Positions 7,535 to 14,397 of a stretch of 21,300 nt of DNA are shown in pieces. The notes below the pieces were generated by a model that was not told where the DNA came from, made no database searches, and saw nothing but the letters and a program-made list of their open reading frames with translations. Source of the stretch: JBGSLA01 sp041740935. GTDB taxonomy: Bacteria; Desulfobacterota; Desulfobaccia; Desulfobaccales; 0-14-0-80-60-11. Position 1 is the stretch's first letter; each line of letters opens with the position of its first letter. The DNA is taken from NCBI GenBank assembly GCA_041740935.1, contig JBGSLA010000190.1, positions 1 to 21,300 of the forward strand, given 5' to 3'. The position numbers and the translations under genes are program-made.

Positions 7535-7828
7535 GTGACCTTCATCTGGCACGAGGACAAACGCCGGGCAAACCTGAAAAAGCACGGGGTGGATTTTCGG
7601 GACGCCGCGGCCATGTTCGCCGGTCCGGTGTGGGTTGAACTGGACGCCAGGGAAGATTACCGGGAAGACCGTTTCCGGGGCCTCGGTCTTATCAAAGGCC
7701 GATTGATGGTGGTGGTTTTCACCGAAACCGCTTCCGGTAAGATCAGGATCATATCCTTGCGAAAGGCCAAAAAGCATGAGCAGGAAAAATTTGACCGGGA
7801 AATCGGCAACCGACTGGGCCAGGATTGA
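7535..7828 (+). CDS. brnT: BrnT-family toxin
   Basis: A 97-residue protein that matches the BrnT ribonuclease toxin family (RelE-like fold) along its length. It opens with TFIWHEDKRRANLKKHGVDF, the characteristic BrnT N-terminus with the KHG motif, and ends with IRIISLRKAKKHEQ, equivalent to the conserved RIISARKA strand. Known role: translation arrest by RNA cleavage under stress, neutralised by BrnA. The GTG start at 7535 is the only start codon that preserves the family N-terminus. No Shine-Dalgarno precedes it, and the strong promoter upstream predicts a leaderless mRNA. The antitoxin gene overlaps its 3' end by 53 bases in another frame. The pair sits alone between the prepilin peptidase and a repeat-rich spacer, as is common for mobile toxin-antitoxin modules. 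Confidence 0.9.
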   Translation: MTFIWHEDKRRANLKKHGVDFRDAAAMFAGPVWVELDAREDYREDRFRGLGLIKGRLMVVVFTETASGKIRIISLRKAKKHEQEKFDREIGNRLGQD

Positions 7829-8042
7829 CGCCATGACGGATGAAGAGATCGACACTTCGGATATCCCCGAACTGGACGAAAACTTTTATAAAAACGCCGT
7901 CTTATGGATGCCCAAACCCAAAAAATCAATATCCCTGCGGATTGACCAGGATGTGTTGGAGTGGTACAAGGCCCAGGGAAAGGGCTACCAGACCCGCATC
8001 AACGCAGTGTTGAAGGCGTACAAAGAGGCGCACTCTTCTTGA
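7776..8042 (+). CDS. brnA: BrnA-family antitoxin
   Basis: An 88-residue protein of the BrnA family. The N-terminal half holds the toxin-binding segment (DWARIDAMTDEEIDTSDIPEL) and the C-terminal half a ribbon-helix-helix-type DNA-binding fold (KSISLRIDQDVLEWYKAQ and GYQTRINAVLKAY). Known role: it binds BrnT, and the complex represses its own promoter. The ATG at 7776 has AAAGG about 10 bases upstream, inside the toxin gene. A second ATG at 7833 would shorten the toxin-binding arm and is less likely. The palindrome between the -35 and -10 boxes upstream of brnT is a plausible operator. Confidence 0.9.
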   Translation: MSRKNLTGKSATDWARIDAMTDEEIDTSDIPELDENFYKNAVLWMPKPKKSISLRIDQDVLEWYKAQGKGYQTRINAVLKAYKEAHSS

Positions 8043-8046
8043 GGCC

Positions 8047-8081
8047 GGCGCCTCCGGCCAGCGGCGGGCGCCTCCGGCCTG
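8047..8081 (+). repeat. Direct repeat of 13 bp after brnA
   Basis: GGCGCCTCCGGCC occurs twice, starting at about 8047 and 8069, 22 bases apart, directly after the brnA stop. The sequence is GC-rich and partly self-complementary (GGCCGG with CCGGCC) but lacks a T-run. Confidence 0.5.
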
Positions 8082-8105
8082 CGGAAATCCTGATGAGAGT
8101 TAGTT

Positions 8106-8150
8106 ATAGGGCGGCCCGTGGCCGCCATGGGCGTGCGCGGCACGCCCTAT
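8106..8150 (+). repeat. Nested palindrome cluster between brnA and the Mla operon
   Basis: Outer arms ATAGGGCG (8106-8113) and CGCCCTAT (8143-8150) enclose two hairpins: GCGGCC-CGT-GGCCGC (8111-8125) and GGGCGTGC-GCG-GCACGCCC (8129-8147). The outer and inner pairings overlap and so compete. It lies between two convergent transcription units and has no T-run. An interspersed palindromic element is the best description. Confidence 0.6.
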
Positions 8151-8253
8151 GGGTATGTTCCACATTTTCTCATCTTCGGGTGTGGACAAAATTGTCCATG
8201 CTTGTTTCAGCAGAAGCAGGCCGCTACCTGGGGACGCTCCGGCAATTATCCCC

Positions 8254-8952
8254 CTAGCCCGCCGAGCCGGGCTCGCTCCCCAGACGCTGCTGCACGGCCC
8301 GGTAAACGTCCTGAATAATCTGACCTGACAACTTCTGCATAGCCGCGCTCATGGCCTCGGCCAGGCCCTGGGGGGTTTTGCCGGCCATGGCCTCCTGGGT
8401 CTGATAGGTGCGCTGGAACATCACCCGCGCCGCGATGTTTTCCTGGTCGGTGTCCAGGAGGGTAATATTCAGGGTCAGGGCCGCCTCCCAGGGGCCCGGC
8501 AGATTGTTTTCCTGAAATTCCACCACGCCGCCCTCCAGGCGGAACCGGGCCTGGCCGCCGCGGTCGTAGGGAAAAACCGCTTTGAAGCGCCCGGATCGGC
8601 GCAGGTCGCGGATGAGGAAATCGGTCACCAGAAACCCCGGCGTGGTCCGCCAGCGGTTGTATTGATAGACCCCGGTTTTGTAGGGATTCACCTTATACAC
8701 CATTTCCGGCCGGTTGATGACCTCATCCACCGCAAACAGCTCCACCCGCAAGGCGGCGTCCAGGGGGGCGGCCCTGCCCGTCGCCGGCGGGGGATAATCC
8801 AGGATAAACCGGTTGATGAGGGCCGGCGAGCCGCCGCAGGCCGGGGCCAGGGCCAGCACTGCCAGGACTAAGAGGCCGGCGCCGATTTTGCCCCCGGGAA
8901 AGCTCAGGTGCAGGCAACGACTATTTTTTTTATTCACCATGGGCGAGTTCAT
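8254..8952 (-). CDS. PqiC-like ABC-transport auxiliary lipoprotein
   Basis: A 232-residue lipoprotein. After a short basic N-terminus, the hydrophobic stretch GAGLLVLAVLALAPAC gives a signal peptide with the lipid-modified Cys at residue 39. The mature part fits the ABC-type transport auxiliary lipoprotein family (PqiC/YmbA): it has the typical YxLDYP-like opening (RFILDYPPP), a DxFLIRDLRRSGRFKAV helix and a C-terminal amphipathic helix. Known members sit in the outer membrane and dock MCE proteins to it. I chose the ATG at 8950-8952 because AGGTGA lies just upstream and because it starts 4 bases after the MlaD stop; the frame also runs further upstream, inside mlaD. It is the last gene of the lipid-transport operon and stands where Mla systems often have MlaC. 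Confidence 0.8.
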   Translation of the reverse strand: MNSPMVNKKNSRCLHLSFPGGKIGAGLLVLAVLALAPACGGSPALINRFILDYPPPATGRAAPLDAALRVELFAVDEVINRPEMVYKVNPYKTGVYQYNRWRTTPGFLVTDFLIRDLRRSGRFKAVFPYDRGGQARFRLEGGVVEFQENNLPGPWEAALTLNITLLDTDQENIAARVMFQRTYQTQEAMAGKTPQGLAEAMSAAMQKLSGQIIQDVYRAVQQRLGSEPGSAG

Positions 8953-8956
8953 GTGA

Positions 8957-9886
8957 TCACCTGTCAGCTTTCCGGGCTTTGGTGGGTTTTTCATTGAAGC
9001 GGGGCTGGGGGGGCCGGCCGAAGAGCACATCCGAGGGCCGCTGGTACAGCCTTTCGAGCACATTATCCAGGGTCTCCGAGGTCCGCCTCAGGTTGGCCAA
9101 CACCTCCCGGGCTTCATCCAGGGTGAGCCGCGCCCGTTTCACGGTTTCCGGAATCTTGGAGTCGCGCACCTCGGTCTTGACGCCGTTCATGAGGGAGTTC
9201 ACCCCCTTGAAGGCCTGGGTGGCTTCCGTGAGGACGCCGTCCAGCTTGCCCCGGGCCAGGGATTGATCAATGCTTCGGAGACTGTCCCGCAGATAGCCCG
9301 CGGCCTCGTCGGCTTTGGACAGGATCTTTTTCAGGTCATCCCCTTTGGTCAGGTTCCTGATGCCCACCGCCGCGGCTTTAATTTCCCGGATGGCGCCGTC
9401 GATGTCGGCCTGCCGGATATTTTCCACCACATCCCTGACCCCGGTGAGGATCTGGGTCACTTCCGAAGGCCGGGAGGGGATGACCGGGTACTCCGTGAAA
9501 AATGTGATTTTGGGCGACAGGTCCGGGTCCCCGGCCCTTCTGGGCTCCAGATTGACGAACATCAGGCCGGTGATGCCGGTCATGCGCAGTTGGGCCACCA
9601 CCTTCCGGGTGAGGTCGTCCCTGAGGTTGATGAGCATATACACCCCCACGGTTTTATTGTCGGGGGCGATGCGCACTGTCTCCACCCGGCCCACCCGGAC
9701 GCCCTGATACCGCACTTCGGTGCCCCGGCTGATGCCCTGCACCGATTCGTCAAAATACGACACATAAGTGTCCCCGATCTCAAAAAAATTGGCAACATTG
9801 ATCCAGATGATGGTGGCCGCGGAGATCAGGAAGGCCACCGTGACAAACAGTCCCACAATAAAATATTTCCGGGATTTTTTGGCCAT
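8957..9886 (-). CDS. mlaD: MlaD-like MCE-domain protein
   Basis: A 309-residue protein with one N-terminal transmembrane anchor (about residues 9-29), a single MCE domain (about 36-115, including YFDESVQGISRGTEVRYQGV and a TGITGLMFVNLEP strand) and a long helical, partly coiled-coil C-terminal region (about 140-290). Known role of the family: a periplasmic hexameric ring or tube that carries phospholipids between the inner-membrane ABC transporter and the outer membrane. The ATG at 9884-9886 follows the mlaF stop directly (TGATATG) and has AGAAGGA 8 bases upstream, overlapping mlaF, so translational coupling is likely. The C-terminal helical part is much longer than in E. coli MlaD (183 residues), as in PqiB/LetB-like and deltaproteobacterial relatives. 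It might span more of the periplasm. Confidence 0.9.
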   Translation of the reverse strand: MAKKSRKYFIVGLFVTVAFLISAATIIWINVANFFEIGDTYVSYFDESVQGISRGTEVRYQGVRVGRVETVRIAPDNKTVGVYMLINLRDDLTRKVVAQLRMTGITGLMFVNLEPRRAGDPDLSPKITFFTEYPVIPSRPSEVTQILTGVRDVVENIRQADIDGAIREIKAAAVGIRNLTKGDDLKKILSKADEAAGYLRDSLRSIDQSLARGKLDGVLTEATQAFKGVNSLMNGVKTEVRDSKIPETVKRARLTLDEAREVLANLRRTSETLDNVLERLYQRPSDVLFGRPPQPRFNEKPTKARKADR

Positions 9887-9887
9887 A

Positions 9888-10664
9888 TCAGACGTCCTTC
9901 TCGTCACCGGCGGGCTTGCGGTTGAAAAAGTTGAACACCCGGGGGTCGCTGGAGTCCTTGAGTTTTTTGGGGTCGCCTTCGGCGATCAGGCCCTTGGCGC
10001 TTTTGTCCAGCATGATGATGCGGTCGGAGATGTTGAAAATGGACTGCAGTTCGTGGGTGACCACCACCATGGTGGTGCCCATGCCGGCATTGAGGCGTTT
10101 GATCATGATGTCCAGCTCCACCCCGGTTATGGGGTCCAACCCGGCCGAGGGCTCGTCGAAGAAGAGCACCATGGGGTCCAGGGCCATGGCCCGGGCCACG
10201 CCGGCCCGTTTTTGCATGCCCCCCGAGAGCTCCGAGGGCAGGTGATTTTCAAAGCCGGCCAGGTTCACCATGGCCAGCTTCAGCTTCACCAGGGAGTCGA
10301 TGGCCCCGGTCGACAGATCGGTGTACTCGCTTAAAGGCAGGGCGATGTTCTCCCCCAGGTTCATGGAGCCGAACAGGGCCCCGGCCTGGAAAGACACCCC
10401 GATTTTGCGCCGCAGCTGATTCAATTCGCGCTCGTCATCGGTGTTCACATCGATGCCGTCGATGAGCACCCGGCCGGTATAGGGCTGGTACAGCCCGATC
10501 ATGTGTTTGAGCAGGGTGGATTTGCCGCAGCCGCTGCCTCCCAGGATGACCAGGATCTCCCCCCGGCGGACCGTGAAGCTGACGTTCTGGAAAATGGTGC
10601 GGTCGCCGAAGCGGGCCGTGAGGTTTTCCACCTGAATGAGGGGCGCCTGGTCAGGCCGGGGCAA
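9888..10664 (-). CDS. mlaF: MlaF-like ABC transporter ATPase
   Basis: A 258-residue ABC ATPase with all nucleotide-binding motifs: Walker A GGSGCGKST (42-50), Q-loop around Q93, signature LSGGMQKR (146-153), Walker B VLFFDEP with D170/E171, and switch His204 in VTHEL. The SGGMQKRAGVARAMALDP stretch and a closing region of about 25 residues (RVFNFFNRKPAGDE) are typical of the MlaF branch rather than importers for small solutes. It powers lipid movement by the MlaE permease at the inner membrane. It starts 39 bases after the mlaE stop and its own stop overlaps the mlaD ribosome site. Confidence in the family is high; the direction of lipid transport is not deducible. Confidence 0.93.
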   Translation of the reverse strand: MPRPDQAPLIQVENLTARFGDRTIFQNVSFTVRRGEILVILGGSGCGKSTLLKHMIGLYQPYTGRVLIDGIDVNTDDERELNQLRRKIGVSFQAGALFGSMNLGENIALPLSEYTDLSTGAIDSLVKLKLAMVNLAGFENHLPSELSGGMQKRAGVARAMALDPMVLFFDEPSAGLDPITGVELDIMIKRLNAGMGTTMVVVTHELQSIFNISDRIIMLDKSAKGLIAEGDPKKLKDSSDPRVFNFFNRKPAGDEKDV

Positions 10665-10703
10665 TGGTTATTCTCCTGCAATAACATGGAATATTGGATC
10701 AGT

Positions 10704-11849
10704 TTATCTCAGATAATTCTGCACCACCGAAAAAATCGAGCTCATCACAATAATCAGGAAAAGGGAGGTGACCACCGCGGAGGTGGTGGCCGTGCCCACC
10801 TGCTGGGCCCCGCCCCGCACCTGAAAGCCCCGCTGGCAGCCGATGCCGGCGATGATCACCGCAAAGACCAACGACTTGACCAGGCTGTAATAGAAGTCGA
10901 AGAGGCTTAAGGCCTTCTGGGTCTGGTTGATATAGGCGAAGGTGTTGATCTGCAGGATGTACACCCCCACGATGAGGCCGCCCAGCAGACCGAAAAACAT
11001 GCAGTACACCGTGAGGGCCGGCATGACGAACATGGTGGCCAGCACCTTGGGAACGGCCAGGAAGCGCATGGGCTCAAAGCCCATGACCTCCAGGGCGTCC
11101 ACTTCTTCGTTCACCTTCATGGTGCCGATTTCCGCGGCAAAGGCCGAGCCGGTGCGGCCGGAGATCAGGATGCCGGTGAGCAGGGCCCCCAGTTCCCGGA
11201 CAAAGCCGACCCCCACCAGATCGGCCACAAAAATGACCGCGCCGAACTGCTTTAACTGGAAGGAGGACATGAAGGCCACCACCAGCCCCATGAGCAGGCT
11301 CATCAGGCCCAGGATGGGCAGGGCCTCCACCCCGGTGCGCTGCATATACACCAGGACTTCCCGCCACCTGACCTGGAAGGGGCGGAGCGCGGCGCCGCCC
11401 AGGGCGATGAGAAGTTCCCCAAAAAAACTGATGAGCTGATGGGCCTCCTCCACCACCCCGAAGGCGCCCTGGCCCACCTGTTCAAAGAAATTCAGCTCCT
11501 CTTCCACGTGCAGGGGCGGCGCCGCCATGGTCTCCGGGTCCACCAGATCCAGGACCCGCTGGGCTTGGGGCGTGGCGTTGACCAGGGCCAGGGGGATAGC
11601 GCGCCCGCGGGCCTCCCTTTCCAGGGTGCGCAGGGCCAGGGCCCCGGAACTGTCCAGATATTCAATCCGGGAAAGATCGACGCTCAGGTCGGCGGGGGCC
11701 AGTTGCTGCAGCAGCGCCCCCAACTCCGCCTGCACCTGGGAGAAGTTGTCCAGGGCCAGCCGGCCGGACAGGGCAAACCGCACCGCCTGGCCTGTTTGGC
11801 CCTCCACCGTCAGGCCGTAGGTCTTGGCTCCCGGGACCGCCTTTTTCAT
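10704..11849 (-). CDS. mlaE: STAS-MlaE fusion, lipid ABC transporter permease
   Basis: A 381-residue fusion. Residues 1-108 are a STAS domain (VDLSRIEYLDSSGALAL, with the conserved Ser pair at 67-68). Residues 120-381 are an MlaE permease with the family motif GRTGSAFAAEIGTMKVNEEV (231-250) followed by ALEVMGFEP and about five to six transmembrane helices. In E. coli the STAS protein MlaB is separate and stabilises the complex by binding MlaF; here it is joined to the permease, which would fix its stoichiometry. The start ATG at 11847-11849 lies 53 bases after the upstream lipoprotein gene and is followed by the ATPase gene 39 bases on. No separate MlaB is present, which fits the fusion. Confidence 0.92.
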   Translation of the reverse strand: MKKAVPGAKTYGLTVEGQTGQAVRFALSGRLALDNFSQVQAELGALLQQLAPADLSVDLSRIEYLDSSGALALRTLEREARGRAIPLALVNATPQAQRVLDLVDPETMAAPPLHVEEELNFFEQVGQGAFGVVEEAHQLISFFGELLIALGGAALRPFQVRWREVLVYMQRTGVEALPILGLMSLLMGLVVAFMSSFQLKQFGAVIFVADLVGVGFVRELGALLTGILISGRTGSAFAAEIGTMKVNEEVDALEVMGFEPMRFLAVPKVLATMFVMPALTVYCMFFGLLGGLIVGVYILQINTFAYINQTQKALSLFDFYYSLVKSLVFAVIIAGIGCQRGFQVRGGAQQVGTATTSAVVTSLFLIIVMSSIFSVVQNYLR

Positions 11850-11902
11850 GCTGACCTTTAAGCCGCGCCGGGAGATTTCAGGAAGATGGGCATATGTTTT
11901 GC

Positions 11903-12466
11903 TTAGCTGTTAAAATCGATGTCCAGAAATTCCTTTTCCGATACTTTCCAGGTATGTTGGAGGTCCTCTGCCGATAAGCCCAGCACCACGGCCCCGGCCA
12001 CCTGCTCTTGGTGCAGGAGAGGGGCGATGACAATGAAAAATTTATCCTTGCCCGCGTAAAGTCTGGCTTGCGCTCTTTTCTTTTTAAGATAAACAATTTT
12101 GACCGGCTCAAACTGATAAAAATCAAAATGTTCTTCTCTTTTCTGGGGATGCCTTACCTGGAGGATGCCATGCCTGTCCAGGACCGCAATCCGGGCTGGC
12201 GCCGGCTTGCCTTTCTTGGCCAGCGCTTCATGAGAGGTCTGCAAAATATTGCTCACCGTCTCCCAATCCTGTTTGGCCACCGGCTCCACCAAGGCCGCGG
12301 ACAGCGTCTTCATCTCCCCCAGCAGCTCCTTCTTCAAGGTCTGCGCCTGGTTGCTCAAGGGCGGCCTCTGGCCGCCGCATCCCCCCAGGATGACCACCAG
12401 GCAGATCAGGGAAAATAACCAGGGTCTGGAACCTTTGACCGCTCTCACCAGGTTTTCGCTAACCAT
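11903..12466 (-). CDS. Cache-like lipoprotein B
   Basis: A 187-residue predicted lipoprotein. The signal peptide ends in the lipobox LGGC with Cys30, after an N-terminus with Arg and Lys. The mature part has a long helix (about 38-80) and then an alpha/beta segment (IAVLDRHGILQVRHP, FIVIAPLLHQEQVAGAVVLGLSAEDL) that looks like a single Cache/PDC sensor fold, as found in the periplasmic part of chemoreceptors and kinases, but no transmembrane helix or output domain follows. It is paralogous to the gene upstream: both share EPVAxxD, an xVLDxxGxL strand, PLxxxxxVxG and a closing KEFLxxxF. GGAGAAGG precedes the ATG. It is co-oriented with and 53 bases from mlaE. A ligand-sensing role at the outer membrane or periplasm is inference; I know of no characterised homologue. 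Confidence 0.75.
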   Translation of the reverse strand: MVSENLVRAVKGSRPWLFSLICLVVILGGCGGQRPPLSNQAQTLKKELLGEMKTLSAALVEPVAKQDWETVSNILQTSHEALAKKGKPAPARIAVLDRHGILQVRHPQKREEHFDFYQFEPVKIVYLKKKRAQARLYAGKDKFFIVIAPLLHQEQVAGAVVLGLSAEDLQHTWKVSEKEFLDIDFNS

Positions 12467-12595
12467 GCTTCCTTCTCCTGATAACGCGGGGTAAAAAGGG
12501 ACAAAAAGGGCGAAGCCCGTGAAGAGTCCCTCCAGGCCCTCACCCCTTAAGCTTCTCCCTCAACCTGATGTCTTCAGGGAACGCCGCCGGTGTGG

Positions 12596-13180
12596 TTATT
12601 CTTTCCCTTGACCGTTTTTCCGGGGAGACTGAAACTCCATGGCCAGGAATTCTTTGTCATTCACGCCCCGCCTGTCCCGCAGGGTTTCCCCGTCGAAACC
12701 CAGGGCCAGGATGCCGGTGACCTCATTTCCCCGGATAAGGGGCAGGCAGACCACATAGGTGGCGGTGCCGTCCGGCTGGTAGAGGATCGATTGATTGGGC
12801 TTTTTTTCCGCAAAGGCATCTTGAACCATCTTATAATTGGAAAACTGGAAGCGTTTGACCTCCGCCGGGGGATAGACCGCAGTCAACGCCCCGTCTTTGT
12901 CCAGAATGAAAACATTATAAAACACCCCTTCGCAGGCTTTGTCACAGAGGGTGAATACCTTGATGAGTTCTTTCTGAATAAACTTCATATCTTTCTGGGC
13001 CACGGGCTCGATGAGGGGCGGGGCCAGGCGGTTGATCAGGGCCTGAATTTCCTTGGCAAAGGTGGCCGCCTGGGGACTTATGGGCGGCTGGGCCGGTTGG
13101 CAGCCCGGACCCCAGGCCAGGGCCAGAAGCAGCGGTATGCAGATCATCAGGGAAATCTTCGGGTGTGCGGTCCTTCTCAT
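12596..13180 (-). CDS. Cache-like lipoprotein A
   Basis: A 194-residue predicted lipoprotein, paralogue of the following gene. The signal peptide (LMICIPLLLALAWGPGC) puts the lipid-modified Cys at residue 27; the GPGC box is less canonical than in the paralogue. A helix (about 37-75) leads into a Cache/PDC-like core: YNVFILDKDGALTAVYPP, then a SILYQPDGTATYVVCLPL strand pair and VTGILALGFDGETL. It has two further Cys (FTLCDKACEG) that could form a periplasmic disulfide or bind a cofactor. It ends with KEFLAMEF and a basic tail. It is 129 bases upstream of lipoprotein B and is the first gene of the run leading into the Mla operon. A good extended -10 promoter lies about 100 bases upstream. The ligand and partner are unknown. 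Confidence 0.75.
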   Translation of the reverse strand: MRRTAHPKISLMICIPLLLALAWGPGCQPAQPPISPQAATFAKEIQALINRLAPPLIEPVAQKDMKFIQKELIKVFTLCDKACEGVFYNVFILDKDGALTAVYPPAEVKRFQFSNYKMVQDAFAEKKPNQSILYQPDGTATYVVCLPLIRGNEVTGILALGFDGETLRDRRGVNDKEFLAMEFQSPRKNGQGKE

Positions 13181-13281
13181 TGGGGAACCCCGTATTCTTG
13201 GTGTGGAGGGAAATACTGCCTTATCCGGCCCTTGCCGGCGGATGGGCCAACAACCAGGCCCGGCGCTGCAAAATACGTTAT

Positions 13282-13309
13282 ATTATGCCATAGGAGAAAA
13301 CGATTGCCA
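13282..13309 (-). promoter_or_regulatory. Candidate promoter of the lipoprotein-Mla gene run
   Basis: On the minus strand an extended -10 box, TGGCATAAT (13282-13290), is preceded after a 16-base spacer by a weak -35, TGGCAA (13304-13309). It lies about 100 bases before the first lipoprotein gene. Confidence 0.4.
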
Positions 13310-13674
13310 GAGATTTTCGGGGGCAGGGGAATATGAGCCCGCGGCTCTCCCAAAACCAGGCGCAATTCGGCGGGGCGGGCCTTAAGCGCCCGCCGGAACC
13401 ATGGGCGGCCAGGGACGGCCGTCCCACCAGAAGCCCTGCAGGGCGGGAAAGCGCAGCGTCTCCCGCCTTTGGGAAGCCTCGGGGCGCAGGCTTCCCGCTT
13501 GGGCATCCTGAGACTTTGGGGCAAAAATATTGACGCGGCGCAGACCGCACATTTGCAAACTTTCTCTAACAGGCTCAGGGCATGGGAGAACCTGCCCTCG
13601 CCGGGGCAAGACGCCGGGGTCTTATCGGAATCCAGGGGTGCGCCGGCGGGTCCGTTTTCCTGGCCGCGGCCGTC
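13310..13674. repeat. Gene-free spacer with dense palindromes
   Basis: Between the divergent lipoprotein and sxtJ genes I see no credible coding sequence. The stretch holds a perfect 14-bp palindrome, GGGACGGCCGTCCC (13412-13425), then two adjacent hairpins: GGCGGGA/TCCCGCC (13442-13448 with 13461-13467) and the 9-bp stem GGGAAGCCT/AGGCTTCCC (13471-13479 with 13488-13496). None is followed by a T-run. This looks like an interspersed palindromic repeat rather than terminators. Confidence 0.5.
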
Positions 13675-13703
13675 TTTACAAATCCAAGGCGGGAAGATAC
13701 TAT
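13675..13703 (+). promoter_or_regulatory. Candidate promoter of the carbamoyltransferase cassette
   Basis: TTTACA (13675-13680), exactly 17 bases, then TACTAT (13698-13703). Transcription would start near 13710, the A of the sxtJ-like start codon. The boxes match 5/6 and 4/6. Confidence 0.45.
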
Positions 13704-13709
13704 TATGAG

Positions 13710-14141
13710 ATGGAAATCGTCACCCAGTCCAAGGTCAAAAAGCACGAGGGATGGCTTGCCCGGCTCCTGTCCGCCACTCCGGACCAGGCCCGGGACACCG
13801 GCCTGGCCCTGACCCTGTTGTGCCTTATCATCGTTTACGTCTGGCAGGCTTACCGCCTGGTGCCCCTGGCCATGGCCCTGCTGGTGCTTACCATGGTGTG
13901 GCCCCGGGCCTTCCGGGCCCTGGCCGGCTTGTGGTTCGGCCTGGCCCACCTGCTGGGCACCGTCATGTCCAACGTTCTTCTGACGGTGTTGTTTTTCGGC
14001 CTGGTGACCCCCATCGGCCTCATCCGGCGGGTCTTTGGGGCCGACGCCCTGCAGCTCCAAAAATGGAAGAAAAACCAGGACTCGGTGTTTGCGGTGCGGG
14101 CCGACGCGGTCCAGAAGCAGGATTTGCAGGCGCCGTATTAA
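13710..14141 (+). CDS. SxtJ-like membrane protein
   Basis: A 143-residue protein with two hydrophobic stretches, about 31-65 (probably a helical hairpin) and 76-105, and a charged C-terminal tail. The segment TPIGLIRRVFGADALQLQKW after the last helix is typical of the SxtJ family, small membrane proteins found next to carbamoyltransferases (named from the saxitoxin cluster); their biochemical role is unknown. I chose the ATG at 13710. The frame is open further upstream, but that part is basic, low in hydrophobic residues and overlaps the palindrome-rich spacer. The nearest purine run (GGGAAG) is 13 bases from the ATG, too far for a good ribosome site, so a leaderless mRNA is possible. It is the first gene of the SxtJ-DUF5989-carbamoyltransferase cassette. 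Confidence 0.75.
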   Translation: MEIVTQSKVKKHEGWLARLLSATPDQARDTGLALTLLCLIIVYVWQAYRLVPLAMALLVLTMVWPRAFRALAGLWFGLAHLLGTVMSNVLLTVLFFGLVTPIGLIRRVFGADALQLQKWKKNQDSVFAVRADAVQKQDLQAPY

Positions 14142-14165
14142 AGTCTAATATTTAAAATTTATGGT

Positions 14166-14206
14166 GGGGGAGGGGGCCAGGGGTCGCAAGACCCCTGCCC
14201 TCCCCC
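14166..14206 (+). repeat. Strong GC hairpin between sxtJ and the DUF5989 gene
   Basis: GGGGGAGGG (14166-14174) pairs with CCCTCCCCC (14198-14206), and inside it AGGGGTC pairs with GACCCCT around a GCAA tetraloop (14186-14189). There is no T-run, so it may be an mRNA-stability or processing element or an interspersed repeat. A related hairpin occurs near 20916-20931. Confidence 0.6.
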
Positions 14207-14237
14207 CAGGAAATAATGTTTTGGGGGAGATACGCGT

Positions 14238-14387
14238 ATGGACTTTTTGACTGACTTGTGGGGTTTCATGCGGGTGCGCAAGAAGTACTGGCTCCTGCCC
14301 ATTATCATTACCTTGTTGTTCTTCGGGGTGCTCATCGTGTTCACCAGCGGCTCCGCCATCGCCCCGTTTATTTACACCATTTTTTAA
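14238..14387 (+). CDS. DUF5989-type small membrane protein
   Basis: A 49-residue protein, easily missed because of its size. It begins MDFLTDLWGFMRVRKKYWLL and continues with one transmembrane helix (about 19-36), then SGSAIAPFIYTIF at the C-terminus. This pattern (FLxDLWxFxRxRKKxWLLPII and GSAxAPFIYTxF) is that of DUF5989, a family I know as a neighbour of carbamoyltransferases and SxtJ. GGGGGAG lies 8-9 bases before the ATG. The stop is 10 bases before the carbamoyltransferase start. Orientation is probably basic N-terminus inside. No function is known; a scaffold or membrane anchor for the carbamoyltransferase is a reasonable guess. Confidence 0.85.
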   Translation: MDFLTDLWGFMRVRKKYWLLPIIITLLFFGVLIVFTSGSAIAPFIYTIF

Positions 14388-14397
14388 GGGATTCGCC

